Translations under genes and position numbers: made by a program
Shown here: one piece after another, positions 26,792-39,592 of the stretch
Layout of the letters: each line of letters begins with the position of its first letter
How positions within the stretch are numbered: the first letter of the stretch is position 1
Origin: Parapristionchus giblindavisi
Lineage: Eukaryota > Nematoda > Chromadorea > Rhabditida > Diplogasteridae
Reading direction: 5' to 3'
DNA: 64,000 bases
Assembly: GCA_943737045.1 (NCBI GenBank)
Contig: CALSFV010000211.1
Coordinates: 868,001-932,000 of the forward strand
Notes under the pieces: model-generated
Told to the model about the DNA's origin: nothing
The model's input: the letters and a program-made list of their open reading frames with translations, nothing else
Databases searched by the model: none

Positions 26792-28267
26792 TAGCCAAGA
26801 TTCGACCAGCGAATCACTAAGAAGCAAGGGGCTAGCCCAGATTCGACCAGCGAATCACTAAGAAGCAAGGGGCTAGCCCAGATTCGACCAGGGAATCACT
26901 AAGAAGCAAGGGGCTAGCCCAGATTCGACCAGGGAATCACTCAGAAGCAAGGGGCTAGCCCAGATTCGACCAGGGTATCACTCAGAAGCAAGGGGCTAGC
27001 CCAGATTCGACCAGGGAATCACTCAGAAGCAAGGGGTTAGCCCAGATTCGACCAGGGAATCACTCAGAAGCAAGGGGTTAGCCCAGATTCGACCAGTGAA
27101 TCACTCAGAAGCAAGGGGCTAGCCCAGATTCGACCAGGGAATCACTCAGAAGCAAGGGGCTAGCCCAGATTCGACCAGGGAATCACTCAGAAGCAAGGGG
27201 CTAGCCCAGATTCGACCAGGGAATCACTCAGAAGCAAGGGGCTAGCCCAGATTCGACCAGGGAATCACTCAGAAGCAAGGGGCTAGCCCAGATTCGACCA
27301 GGGAATCACTCAGAAGCAAGGGGCTAGCCCAGATTCGACCAGGGAATCACTCAGAAGCAAGGGGCTAGCCCAGATTCGACCAGGGAATCACTCAGAAGCA
27401 AGGGGCTAGCCCAGATTCGACCAGGGAATCACTCAGAAGCAAGGGGCTAGCCCAGATTCGACCAGTGAATCACTCAGAAGCAAGGGGCTAGCCCAGATTC
27501 GACCAGGGAATCACTAAGAAGCAAGGGGCTAGAGCAGATTCGACAAGAGTATCACTCAGAAGCAAGGGGCTAGAGCAGATTCGACAAGAGTATCACTCAG
27601 AAGCAAGGGGTTAGCCCAGATTCGACCAGGGAATCACTCAGAAGCAAGGGGCTAGCCCAGATTCGACCAGTGAATCACTCAGAAGCAAGGGGCTAGCCCA
27701 GATTCGACCAGGGTATCACTCAGAAGCAAGGGGCTAGCCCAGATTCGACCAGGGAATCACTCAGAAGCAAGGGGTTAGCCCAGATTCGACCAGGGAATCA
27801 CTCAGAAGCAAGGGGTTAGCCCAGATTCGACCAGTGAATCACTCAGAAGCAAGGGGCTAGCCCAGATTCGACCAGGGAATCACTCAGAAGCAAGGGGCTA
27901 GCCCAGATTCGACCAGGGAATCACTCAGAAGCAAGGGGCTAGCCCAGATTCGACCAGGGAGTCACTCAGAAGCAAGGGGCTAGCCCAGATTCGACCAGGG
28001 AATCACTCAGAAGCAAGGGGCTAGCCCAGATTCGACCAGGGAATCACTCAGAAGCAAGGGGCTAGCCCAGATTCGACCAGGGAATCACTCAGAAGCAAGG
28101 GGCTAGCCCAGATTCGACCAGGGAATCACTAAGAAGCAAGGGGCTAGCCCAGATTCGACCAGGGAATCACTCAGTAGCAAGGGGCTAGCCCAGATTCGAC
28201 CAGTGAATCACTCAGAAGCAAGGGGCTAGCCCAGATTCGACCAGGGAATCACTAAGAAGCAAGGGGC

Positions 28268-31200
28268 TAGAGCAGATTCGACAAGAGTATCACTCAGAAG
28301 CAAGGGGCTAGAGCAGATTCGACAAGAGTATCACTCAGAAGCAAGGGGTTAGCCCAGATTCGACCAGGGAATCACTCAGAAGCAAGGGGCTAGCCCAGAT
28401 TCGACCAGTGAATCACTCAGAAGCAAGGGGCTAGCCCAGATTCGACCAGGGTATCACTCAGAAGCAAGGGGCTAGCCCAGATTCGACCAGGGTATCACTC
28501 AGAAGCAAGGGGCTAGCCCAGATTCGACCAGGGAATCACTCAGAAGCAAGGGGCCAGCCCAGATTCGACCAGGGAATCACTCAGAAGCAAGGGGCTAGCC
28601 CAGATTCGACCAGGGAATCACTCAGAAGCAAGGGGCTAGCCCAGATTCGACCAGGGAATCACTCAGAAGCAAGGGGCTAGCCCAGATTCGACCAGGGAAT
28701 CACTCAGAAGCAAGGGGCTAGCCCAGATTCGACCAGGGAATCACTCAGAAGCAAGGGGCTAGCCAAGATTCGACCAGGGAATCACTAAGAAGCAAGGGGC
28801 TAGAGCAGATTCGACAAGAGTATCACTCAGAAGCAAGGGGTTAGCCCAGATTCGACCAGGGAATCACTCAGAAGCAAGGGGTTAGCCCAGATTCGACCAG
28901 GGAATCACTCAGAAGCAAGGGGCTAGCCCAGATTCGACCAGTGAATCACTCAGAAGCAAGGGGCTAGCCCAGATTCGACCAGGGAATCACTCAGAAGCAA
29001 GGGGCTAGCCCAGATTCGACCAGGGAATCACTCAGAAGCAAGGGGTTAGCCCAGATTCGACCAGGGAATCACTCAGAAGCAAGGGGTTAGCCCAGATTCG
29101 ACCAGTGAATCACTCAGAAGCAAGGGGCTAGCCCAGATTCGACCAGGGAATCACTCAGAAGCAAGGGGCTAGCCCAGATTCGACCAGGGAATCACTCAGA
29201 AGCAAGGGGCTAGCCCAGATTCGACCAGGGAATCACTCAGAAGCAAGGGGCTAGCCCAGATTCGACCAGGGAATCACTCAGAAGCAAGGGGCTAGCCCAG
29301 ATTCGACCAGGGAATCACTCAGAAGCAAGGGGCTAGCCCAGATTCGACCAGGGAATCACTCAGAAGCAAGGGGCTAGCCCAGATTCGACCAGGGAATCAC
29401 TCAGAAGCAAGGGGCTAGCCCAGATTCGACCAGGGAATCACTCAGAAGCAAGGGGCTAGCCCAGATTCGACCAGTGAATCACTCAGAAGCAAGGGGCTAG
29501 CCCAGATTCGACCAGGGAATCACTAAGAAGCAAGGGGCTAGAGCAGATTCGACAAGAGTATCACTCAGAAGCAAGGGGCTAGAGCAGATTCGACAAGAGT
29601 ATCACTCAGAAGCAAGGGGTTAGCCCAGATTCGACCAGGGAATCACTCAGAAGCAAGGGGCTAGCCCAGATTCGACCAGTGAATCACTCAGAAGCAAGGG
29701 GCTAGCCCAGATTCGACCAGGGTATCACTCAGAAGCAAGGGGCTAGCCCAGATTCGACCAGGGTATCACTCAGAAGCAAGGGGCCAGCCCAGATTCGACC
29801 AGGGAATCACTCAGAAGCAAGGGGCCAGCCCAGATTCGACCAGGGAATCACTCAGAAGCAAGGGGCTAGCCCAGATTCGACCAGGGAATCACTCAGAAGC
29901 AAGGGGCTAGCCCAGATTCGACCAGGGAATCACTCAGAAGCAAGGGGCTAGCCCAGATTCGACCAGGGAATCACTCAGAAGCAAGGGGCTAGCCCAGATT
30001 CGACCAGGGAATCACTCAGAAGCAAGGGGCTAGTCCAGATTCGACCAGGGAATCACTCAGAAGCAAGGGGCTAGTCCAGATTCGACCAGGGAATCACTCA
30101 GAAGCAAGGGGCTAGCCCAGATTCGACCAGGGAATCACTCAGAAGCAAGGGGCTAGCCCAGATTCGACCAGGGAATCACTCAGAAGCAAGGGGCTAGCCC
30201 AGATTCGACCAGGGAATCACTCAGAAGCAAGGGGCTAGCCCAGATTCGACCAGGGAATCACTAAGAAGCAAGGGGCTAGAGCAGATTCGACAAGAGTATC
30301 ACTCAGAAGCAAGGGGCTAGAGCAGATTCGACAAGAGTATCACTCAGAAGCAAGGGGTTAGCCCAGATTCGACCAGGGAATCACTCAGAAGCAAGGGGCT
30401 AGCCCAGATTCGACCAGTGAATCACTCAGAAGCAAGGGGCTAGCCCAGATTCGACCAGGGTATCACTCAGAAGCAAGGGGCTAGCCCAGATTCGACCAGG
30501 GTATCACTCAGAAGCAAGGGGCTAGCCCAGATTCGACCAGGGAATCACTCAGAAGCAAGGGGCCAGCCCAGATTCGACCAGGGAATCACTCAGAAGCAAG
30601 GGGCTAGCCCAGATTCGACCAGGGAATCACTCAGAAGCAAGGGGCTAGCCCAGATTCGACCAGGGAATCACTCAGAAGCAAGGGGCTAGCCCAGATTCGA
30701 CCAGGGAATCACTCAGAAGCAAGGGGCTAGCCCAGATTCGACCAGGGAATCACTCAGAAGCAAGGGGCTAGTCCAGATTCGACCAGGGAATCACTCAGAA
30801 GCAAGGGGCTAGCCCAGATTCGACCAGGGAATCACTCAGAAGCAAGGGGCTAGCCCAGATTCGACCAGGGAATCACTCAGAAGCAAGGGGCTAGCCCAGA
30901 TTCGACCAGGGAATCACTCAGAAGCAAGGGGCTAGCCCAGATTCGACCAGGGAATCACTCAGAAGCAAGGGGCTAGCCCAGATTCGACCAGGGAATCACT
31001 CAGAAGCAAGGGGCTAGCCCAGATTCGACCAGGGAATCACTCAGAAGCAAGGGGCTAGCCCAGATTCGACCAGGGAATCACTCAGAAGCAAGGGGTTAGC
31101 CCAGATTCGACAAGGGAATCACTCAGAAGCAAGGGGCTAGCCCAGATTCGACCAGGGAATCACTCAGAAGCAAGGGGCTAGCCCAGATTCGACCAGTGAA

Positions 31201-31712
31201 TCACTCAGAAGCAAGGGGCTAGAGCAGATTCGACAAGAGTATCACTCAGAAGCAAGGGGCTAGAGCAGATTCGACAAGAGTATCACTCAGAAGCAAGGGG
31301 TTAGCCCAGATTCGACCAGGGAATCACTCAGAAGCAAGGGGCTAGCCCAGATTCGACCAGTGAATCACTCAGAAGCAAGGGGCTAGCCCAGATTCGACCA
31401 GGGTATCACTCAGAAGCAAGGGGCTAGCCCAGATTCGACCAGGGTATCACTCAGAAGCAAGGGGCTAGCCCAGATTCGACCAGGGAATCACTCAGAAGCA
31501 AGGGGCCAGCCCAGATTCGACCAGGGAATCACTCAGAAGCAAGGGGCTAGCCCAGATTCGACCAGGGAATCACTCAGAAGCAAGGGGCTAGCCCAGATTC
31601 GACCAGGGAATCACTCAGAAGCAAGGGGCTAGCCCAGATTCGACCAGGGAATCACTCAGAAGCAAGGGGCTAGCCCAGATTCGACCAGGGAATCACTCAG
31701 AAGCAAGGGGCT
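28268..31712 (+). repeat. Serial block duplications of 31, 18 and 23 monomers
   Basis: tagAGcag doublets start at 28,268, 29,539, 30,277 and 31,220, with steps of 31, 18 and 23 monomers. gggCcag monomers follow the first three in step (28,551, 29,822, 30,560). The tagTcc monomer at 30,769 is repeated 943 bp later at 31,712. This gives three successive duplications of the same neighbourhood with different block lengths. The last tagAGcag monomers I see are here, near 31,260. Confidence 0.83.
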
Positions 31713-32860
31713 AGTCCAGATTCGACCAGGGAATCACTCAGAAGCAAGGGGCTAGCCCAGATTCGACCAGGGAATCACTCAGAAGCAAGGGGCTAGCCCA
31801 GATTCGACCAGGGAATCACTCAGAAGCAAGGGGCTAGCCCAGATTCGACCAGGGAATCACTCAGAAGCAAGGGGCTAGCCCAGATTCGACCAGGGAATCA
31901 CTCAGAAGCAAGGGGCTAGCCCAGATTCGACCAGGGAATCACTCAGAAGCAAGGGGCTAGCCCAGATTCGACCAGGGAATCACTCAGAAGCAAGGGGCTA
32001 GCCCAGATTCGACCAGGGAATCACTCAGAAGCAAGGGGTTAGCCCAGATTCGACAAGGGAATCACTCAGAAGCAAGGGGCTAGCCCAGATTCGACCAGGG
32101 AATCACTCAGAAGCAAGGGGCTAGCCCAGATTCGACCAGTGAATCACTCAGAAGCAAGGGGCTAGCCCAGATTCGACCAGTGAATCACTCAGAAGCAAGG
32201 GGCTAGCCCAGATTCGACCAGGGAATCACTCAGAAGCAAGGGGCTAGCCCAGATTCGACCACGGAATCACTCAGAAGCAAGGGGCTAGCCCAGATTCGAC
32301 CAGGGAATCACTCAGAAGCAAGGGGTTAGCCCAGATTCGACCAGGGAATCACTCAGAAGCAAGGGGTTAGCCCAGATTCGACCAGTGAATCACTCAGAAG
32401 CAAGGGGCTAGCCCAGATTCGACCAGGGAATCACTCAGAAGCGAGGGGCTAGCCCAGATTCGACCAGGGAATCACTCAGAAGCAAGGGGCTAGCCCAGAT
32501 TCGACCAGGGAATCACTCAGAAGCAAAGGGCTAGCCCAGATTCGACCAGGGAATCACTCAGAAGCAAGGGGCTAGCCCAGATTCGACCACGGAATCACTC
32601 AGAAGCAAGGGGCTAGCCCAGATTCGACCAGGGAATCACTCAGAAGCAAGGGGCTAGCCCAGATTCGACCAGGGAATCACTCAGAAGCAAGGGGCTAGCC
32701 CAGATTCGACCAGGGAATCACTCAGAAGCAAGGGGCTAGCCCAGATTCGACCAGGGAATCACTCAGAAGCAAGGGGCTAGCCCAGATTCGACCAGGGAAT
32801 CACTCAGAAGCAAGGGGCTAGCCCAGATTCGACCAGGGAATCACTCAGAAGCAAGGGGCT

Positions 32861-34664
32861 AGCCAAGATTCGACCAGGGAATCACTCAGAAGCAAGGGGC
32901 TAGCCCAGATTCGACCAGGGAATCACTCAGAAGCAAGGGGCTAGCCCAGATTCGACCAGGGAATCACTCAGAAGCAAGGGGCTAGCCCAGATTCGACCAG
33001 GGAATCACTCAGAAGCAAAGGGCTAGCCCAGATTCGACCAGGGTATCACTCAGAAGCAAGGGGCTAGCCCAGATTCGACCAGGGTATCACTCAGAAGCAA
33101 GGGGTTAGCCCAGATTCGACCAGGGAATCACTCAGAAGCAAGGGGCTAGACCAGATTCGACCAGTGAATCACTCAGAAGCAAGGGGCTAGCCCAGATTCG
33201 ACCAGGGAATCACTAAGAAGCAAGGGGCTAGCCCAGATTCGACCAGGAAATCACTCAGAAGCAAGGGGCTAGCCCAGATTCGACCAGGGTATCACTCAGA
33301 AGCAAGGGGCTAGCCCAGATTCGACCAGGGTATCACTCAGAAGCAAGGGGCCAGCCCAGATTCGACCAGGGAATCACTCAGAAGCAAGGGGCCAGCCCAG
33401 ATTCGACCAGGGAATCACTCAGAAGCAAGGGGCTAGCCCAGATTCGACCAGGGAATCACTCAGAAGCAAAGGGCTAGCCCAGATTCGACCAGGGAATCAC
33501 TCAGAAGCAAAGGGCTAGCCCAGATTCGACCAGGGTATCACTCAGAAGCAAGGGGCTAGCCCAGATTCGACCACGGAATCACTCAGAAGCAAAGGGCTAG
33601 CCCAGATTCGACCACGGAATCACTCAGAAGCAAGGGGCTAGCCCAGATTCGACCAGGGAATCACTCAGAAGCAAGGGGCTAGCCCAGATTCGACCAGGGA
33701 ATCACTCAGAAGCAAAGGGCTAGCCCAGATTCGACCAGGGAATCACTCAGAAGCAAGGGGCTAGCCCAGATTCGACCAGGGAATCACTCAGAAGCAAAGG
33801 GCTAGCCCAGATTCGACCAGGGAATCACTCAGAAGCAAAGGGCTAGCCCAGATTCGACCAGGGTATCACTCAGAAGCAAAGGGCTAGCCCAGATTCGACC
33901 AGGGTATCACTCAGAAGCAAGGGGCTAGCCCAGATTCGACCAGGGTATCACTCAGAAGCAAGGGGTTAGCCCAGATTCGACCAGGGAATCACTCAGAAGC
34001 AAGGGGCTAGCCCAGATTCGACCAGTGAATCACTCAGAAGCAAGGGGCTAGCCCAGATTCGACCAGTGAATCACTCAGAAGCAAGGGGCTAGCCCAGATT
34101 CGACCAGTGAATCACTCAGAAGCAAGGGGCTAGCCCAGATTCGACCAGGGAATCACTAAGAAGCAAGGGGCTAGCCCAGATTCGACCAGGAAATCACTCA
34201 GAAGCAAGGGGCTAGCCCAGATTCGACCAGGGTATCACTCAGAAGCAAGGGGCTAGCCCAGATTCGACCAGGGAATCACTCAGAAGCAAGGGGCCAGCCC
34301 AGATTCGACCAGGGAATCACTCAGAAGCAAGGGGCTAGCCCAGATTCGACCAGGGAATCACTCAGAAGCAAGGGGCTAGCCAAGATTCGACCAGGGAATC
34401 ACTCAGAAGCAAGGGGCTAGCCCAGATTCGACCAGGGAATCACTCAGAAGCAAGGGGCTAGCCCAGATTCGACCAGGGAATCACTCAGAAGCAAGGGGCT
34501 AGCCCAGATTCGACCAGGGAATCACTCAGAAGCAAAGGGCTAGCCCAGATTCGACCAGGGTATCACTCAGAAGCAAGGGGCTAGCCCAGATTCGACCAGG
34601 GTATCACTCAGAAGCAAGGGGTTAGCCCAGATTCGACCAGGGAATCACTCAGAAGCAAGGGGCT
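32861..34664 (+). repeat. Duplication of a 37-monomer block (1,517 bp)
   Basis: tagccAag occurs at 32,861 and 34,378, and tagAcc at 33,147 and 34,664, each pair 1,517 bp (37 x 41) apart. The length equals that of the duplication near 11-12.8 kb but the variants differ, so it looks like an independent event. The anchors give a minimum span. Confidence 0.85.
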
Positions 34665-36663
34665 AGACCAGATTCGACCAGTGAATCACTCAGAAGCAAG
34701 GGGCTAGCCCAGATTCGACCAGGGAATCACTAAGAAGCAAGGGGCTAGCCCAGATTCGACCAGGAAATCACTCAGAAGCAAGGGGCTAGCCCAGATTCGA
34801 CCAGGGTATCACTCAGAAGCAAGGGGCTAGCCCAGATTCGACCAGGGTATCACTCAGAAGCAAGGGGCCAGCCCAGATTCGACCAGGGAATCACTCAGAA
34901 GCAAGGGGCCAGCCCAGATTCGACCAGGGAATCACTCAGAAGCAAGGGGCTAGCCCAGATTCGACCAGGGAATCACTCAGAAGCAAAGGGCTAGCCCAGA
35001 TTCGACCAGGGAATCACTCAGAAGCAAAGGGCTAGCCCAGATTCGACCAGGGTATCACTCAGAAGCAAGGGGCTAGCCCAGATTCGACCACGGAATCACT
35101 CAGAAGCAAAGGGCTAGCCCAGATTCGACCACGGAATCACTCAGAAGCAAGGGGCTAGCCCAGATTCGACCAGGGAATCACTCAGAAGCAAGGGGCTAGC
35201 CCAGATTCGACCAGGGAATCACTCAGAAGCAAAGGGCTAGCCCAGATTCGACCAGGGAATCACTCAGAAGCAAGGGGCTAGCCCAGATTCGACCAGGGAA
35301 TCACTCAGAAGCAAAGGGCTAGCCCAGATTCGACCAGGGAATCACTCAGAAGCAAAGGGCTAGCCCAGATTCGACCAGGGTATCACTCAGAAGCAAAGGG
35401 CTAGCCCAGATTCGACCAGGGTATCACTCAGAAGCAAGGGGCTAGCCCAGATTCGACCAGGGTATCACTCAGAAGCAAGGGGTTAGCCCAGATTCGACCA
35501 GGGAATCACTCAGAAGCAAGGGGCTAGCCCAGATTCGACCAGTGAATCACTCAGAAGCAAGGGGCTAGCCCAGATTCGACCAGTGAATCACTCAGAAGCA
35601 AGGGGCTAGCCCAGATTCGACCAGTGAATCACTCAGAAGCAAGGGGCTAGCCCAGATTCGACCAGGGAATCACTAAGAAGCAAGGGGCTAGCCCAGATTC
35701 GACCAGGAAATCACTCAGAAGCAAGGGGCTAGCCCAGATTCGACCAGGGTATCACTCAGAAGCAAGGGGCTAGCCCAGATTCGACCAGGGAATCACTCAG
35801 AAGCAAGGGGCCAGCCCAGATTCGACCAGGGAATCACTCAGAAGCAAGGGGCTAGCCCAGATTCGACCAGGGAATCACTCAGAAGCAAAGGGCTAGCCCA
35901 GATTCGACCAGGGAATCACTCAGAAGCAAAGGGCTAGCCCAGATTCGACCAGGGAATCACTCAGAAGCAAGGGGCTAGCCCAGATTCGACCAGGGAATCA
36001 CTCAGAAGCAAAGGGCTAGCCCAGATTCGACCAGGGAATCACTCAGAAGCAAGGGGCTAGCCCAGATTCGACCAGGGTATCACTCAGAAGCAAGGGGCTA
36101 GCCCAGATTCGACCAGGGTATCACTCAGAAGCAAGGGGCTAGCCCAGATTCGACCACGGAATCACTCAGAAGCAAAGGGCTAGCCCAGATTCGACCAGGG
36201 AATCACTCAGAAGCAAGGGGCTAGCCCAGATTCGACCACGGAATCACTCAGAAGCAAGGGGCTAGCCCAGATTCGACCAGGGAATCACTCAGAAGCAAGG
36301 GGCTAGCCCAGATTCGACCAGGGAATCACTCAGAAGCAAGGGGCTAGCCCAGATTCGACCAGGGAATCACTCAGAAGCAAGGGGCTAGCCCAGATTCGAC
36401 CAGGGAATCACTCAGAAGCAAAGGGCTAGCCCAGATTCGACCAGGGAATCACTCAGAAGCAAAGGGCTAGCCCAGATTCGACCAGGGTATCACTCAGAAG
36501 CAAAGGGCTAGCCCAGATTCGACCAGGGTATCACTCAGAAGCAAGGGGCTAGCCCAGATTCGACCAGGGTATCACTCAGAAGCAAGGGGTTAGCCCAGAT
36601 TCGACCAGGGAATCACTCAGAAGCAAGGGGCTAGCCCAGATTCGACCAGTGAATCACTCAGAA

Positions 36664-38755
36664 GCAAAGGGCTAGCCCAGATTCGACCAGTGAATCACTC
36701 AGAAGCAAGGGGCTAGCCCAGATTCGACCAGGGAATCACTAAGAAGCAAGGGGCTAGCTCAGATTCGACCAGGAAATCACTCAGAAGCAAGGGGCTAGCC
36801 CAGATTCGACCAGGGTATCACTCAGAAGCAAGGGGCTAGCCCAGATTCGACCAGGGTATCACTCAGAAGCAAGGGGCTAGCCCAGATTCGACCAGGGAAT
36901 CACTCAGAAGCAAGGGGCCAGCCCAGATTCGACCAGGGAATCACTCAGAAGCAAGGGGCTAGCCCAGATTCGACCAGGGAATCACTCAGAAGCAAAGGGC
37001 TAGCCCAGATTCGACCAGGGAATCACTCAGAAGCAAAGGGCTAGCCCAGATTCGACCAGGGAATCACTCAGAAGCAAGGGGCTAGCCCAGATTCGACCAG
37101 GGAATCACTCAGAAGCAAAGGGCTAGCCCAGATTCGACCAGGGAATCACTCAGAAGCAAGGGGCTAGCCCAGATTCGACCAGGGTATCACTCAGAAGCAA
37201 GGGGCTAGCCCAGATTCGACCAGGGTATCACTCAGAAGCAAGGGGCTAGCCCAGATTCGACCACGGAATCACTCAGAAGCAAAGGGCTAGCCCAGATTCG
37301 ACCAGGGAATCACTCAGAAGCAAGGGGCTAGCCCAGATTCGACCACGGAATCACTCAGAAGCAAGGGGCTAGCCCAGATTCGACCAGGGAATCACTCAGA
37401 AGCAAGGGGCTAGCCCAGATTCGACCAGGGAATCACTCAGAAGCAAGGGGCTAGCCCAGATTCGACCAGGGAATCACTCAGAAGCAAGGGGCTAGCCCAG
37501 ATTCGACCAGGGAATCACTCAGAAGCAAAGGGCTAGCCCAGATTCGACCAGGGAATCACTCAGAAGCAAAGGGCTAGCCCAGATTCGACCAGGGTATCAC
37601 TCAGAAGCAAAGGGCTAGCCCAGATTCGACCAGGGTATCACTCAGAAGCAAGGGGCTAGCCCAGATTCGACCAGGGTATCACTCAGAAGCAAGGGGTTAG
37701 CCCAGATTCGACCAGGGAATCACTCAGAAGCAAGGGGCTAGCCCAGATTCGACCAGTGAATCACTCAGAAGCAAAGGGCTAGCCCAGATTCGACCAGTGA
37801 ATCACTCAGAAGCAAGGGGCTAGCCCAGATTCGACCAGGGAATCACTAAGAAGCAAGGGGCTAGCCCAGATTCGACCAGGAAATCACTCAGAAGCAAGGG
37901 GCTAGCCCAGATTCGACCAGGGTATCACTCAGAAGCAAGGGGCTAGCCCAGATTCGACCAGGGAATCACTCAGAAGCAAGGGGCCAGCCCAGATTCGACC
38001 AGGGAATCACTCAGAAGCAAGGGGCCAGCCCAGATTCGACCAGGGTATCACTCAGAAGCAAGGGGCTAGCCCAGATTCGACCAGGGAATCACTCAGAAGC
38101 AAGGGGCTAGCCCAGATTCGACCAGGGAATCACTCAGAAGCAAGGGGCTAGTCCAGATTCGACCACGGAATCACTCAGAAGCAAGGGGCTAGCCCAGATT
38201 CGACCAGGGAATCACTCAGAAGCAAAGGGCTAGCCCAGATTCGACCAGGGAATCACTCAGAAGCAAAGGGCTAGCCCAGATTCGACCAGGGAATCACTCA
38301 GAAGCAAGGGGCTAGCCCAGATTCGACCAGGGAATCACTCAGAAGCAAAGGGCTAGCCCAGATTCGACCAGGGAATCACTCAGAAGCAAGGGGCTAGCCC
38401 AGATTCGACCAGGGTATCACTCAGAAGCAAGGGGCTAGCCCAGATTCGACCAGGGTATCACTCAGAAGCAAGGGGCTAGCCCAGATTCGACCACGGAATC
38501 ACTCAGAAGCAAAGGGCTAGCCCAGATTCGACCAGGGAATCACTCAGAAGCAAGGGGCTAGCCCAGATTCGACCACGGAATCACTCAGAAGCAAGGGGCT
38601 AGCCCAGATTCGACCAGGGAATCACTCAGAAGCAAGGGGCTAGCCCAGATTCGACCAGGGTATCACTCAGAAGCAAGGGGTTAGCCCAGATTCGACCAGG
38701 GAATCACTCAGAAGCAAGGGGCTAGCCCAGATTCGACCAGTGAATCACTCAGAAG
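36664..38755 (+). repeat. Duplications of 27 and 24 monomers
   Basis: The combination of a gTgaat monomer followed directly by a gcaaAggg monomer occurs at 36,664, 37,771 and 38,755. The steps are 1,107 bp (27 x 41) and 984 bp (24 x 41). The second step is rooted in one marker plus the matching run of gttag, gTg, ctAag and gaaat monomers after it. Confidence 0.75.
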
Positions 38756-39278
38756 CAAAGGGCTAGCCCAGATTCGACCAGTGAATCACTCAGAAGCAAG
38801 GGGCTAGCCCAGATTCGACCAGGGAATCACTAAGAAGCAAGGGGCTAGCCCAGATTCGACCAGGAAATCACTCAGAAGCAAGGGGCTAGCCCAGATTCGA
38901 CCAGGGTATCACTCAGAAGCAAGGGGCTAGCCCAGATTCGACCAGGGAATCACTCAGAAGCAAGGGGCCAGCCCAGATTCGACCAGGGAATCACTCAGAA
39001 GCAAGGTTCTAGCCCAGATTCGACCAGGGAATCACTCAGAAGCAAAGGGCTAGCCCAGATTCGACCAGGGAATCACTCAGAAGCAAAGGGCTAGCCCAGA
39101 TTCGACCAGGGAATCACTCAGAAGCAAGGGGCTAGCCCAGATTCGACCACGGAATCACTCAGAAGCAAGGGGCTAGCCCAGATTCGACCATGGAATCACT
39201 CAGAAGCAAAGGGCTAGCCCAGATTCGACCAGGGAATCACTCAGAAGCAAGGGGCTAGCCCAGATTCGACCACGGAAT

Positions 39279-39318
39279 CACTCAGAAGCAAGGGGTAGCC
39301 CAGATTCGACCAGGGAAT
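39279..39318 (+). repeat. 40-bp monomer, first net length change in the array
   Basis: This copy reads aggggtagccc, with one base (c18) missing near 39,296. It ends a run of 958 consecutive exactly 41-bp monomers counted from base 1. Later monomers keep the new register up to the GGAGT insert. Confidence 0.9.
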
Positions 39319-39551
39319 CACTCAGAAGCAAAGGGCTAGCCCAGATTCGACCAGGGAATCACTCAGAAGCAAGGGGCTAGCCCAGATTCGACCAGAGAAT
39401 CACTCAGAAGCAAGGGGCTAGCCCAGATTCGACCAGGGAATCACTCAGAAGCAAAGGGCTAGCCCAGATTCGACCAGGGAATCACTCAGAAGCAAGGGGC
39501 TAGCCCAGATTCGACCAGGGAATCACTCAGAAGCAAAGGGCTAGCCCAGAT

Positions 39552-39592
39552 TCGACCAGTGACTCAGAAGCAAGCAAGGGGCTAGCCCAGAT
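39552..39592 (+). repeat. Rearranged but length-neutral monomer (first of nine)
   Basis: Relative to the consensus, this copy lacks four bases (atca) after gtga and has four extra bases (caag duplicated) 12 bases later, reading gtgactcagaagcaagcaag. The 41-bp length is unchanged. The gactc marker recurs at 39,561, 40,914, 43,618, 47,892, 49,203, 50,064, 51,745, 52,606 and 54,082, always with both changes together and next to caCgg monomers. The copies therefore descend from one rearranged ancestor spread by block duplication. Confidence 0.87.

Larger units (their letters stand above)
2885..31300 (+). repeat. Domain carrying the tagAGcag monomer subtype
   Basis: A linked set of changes defines this subtype: ccc to AGc at positions 22-23, cgacc to cgacA at 34, and agggaa to agAgTa at 37-39. 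The subtype occurs mostly as two consecutive copies followed by a gTtag monomer, for example starting at 28,268, 29,539, 30,277 and 31,220. Single copies already occur before 2,885. The changes remove both the GGGCTAGCCC palindrome and the GAATC arm. After about 31,300 I saw none. The doublet-plus-gTtag unit works as a marker for counting block duplications. Confidence 0.8.
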
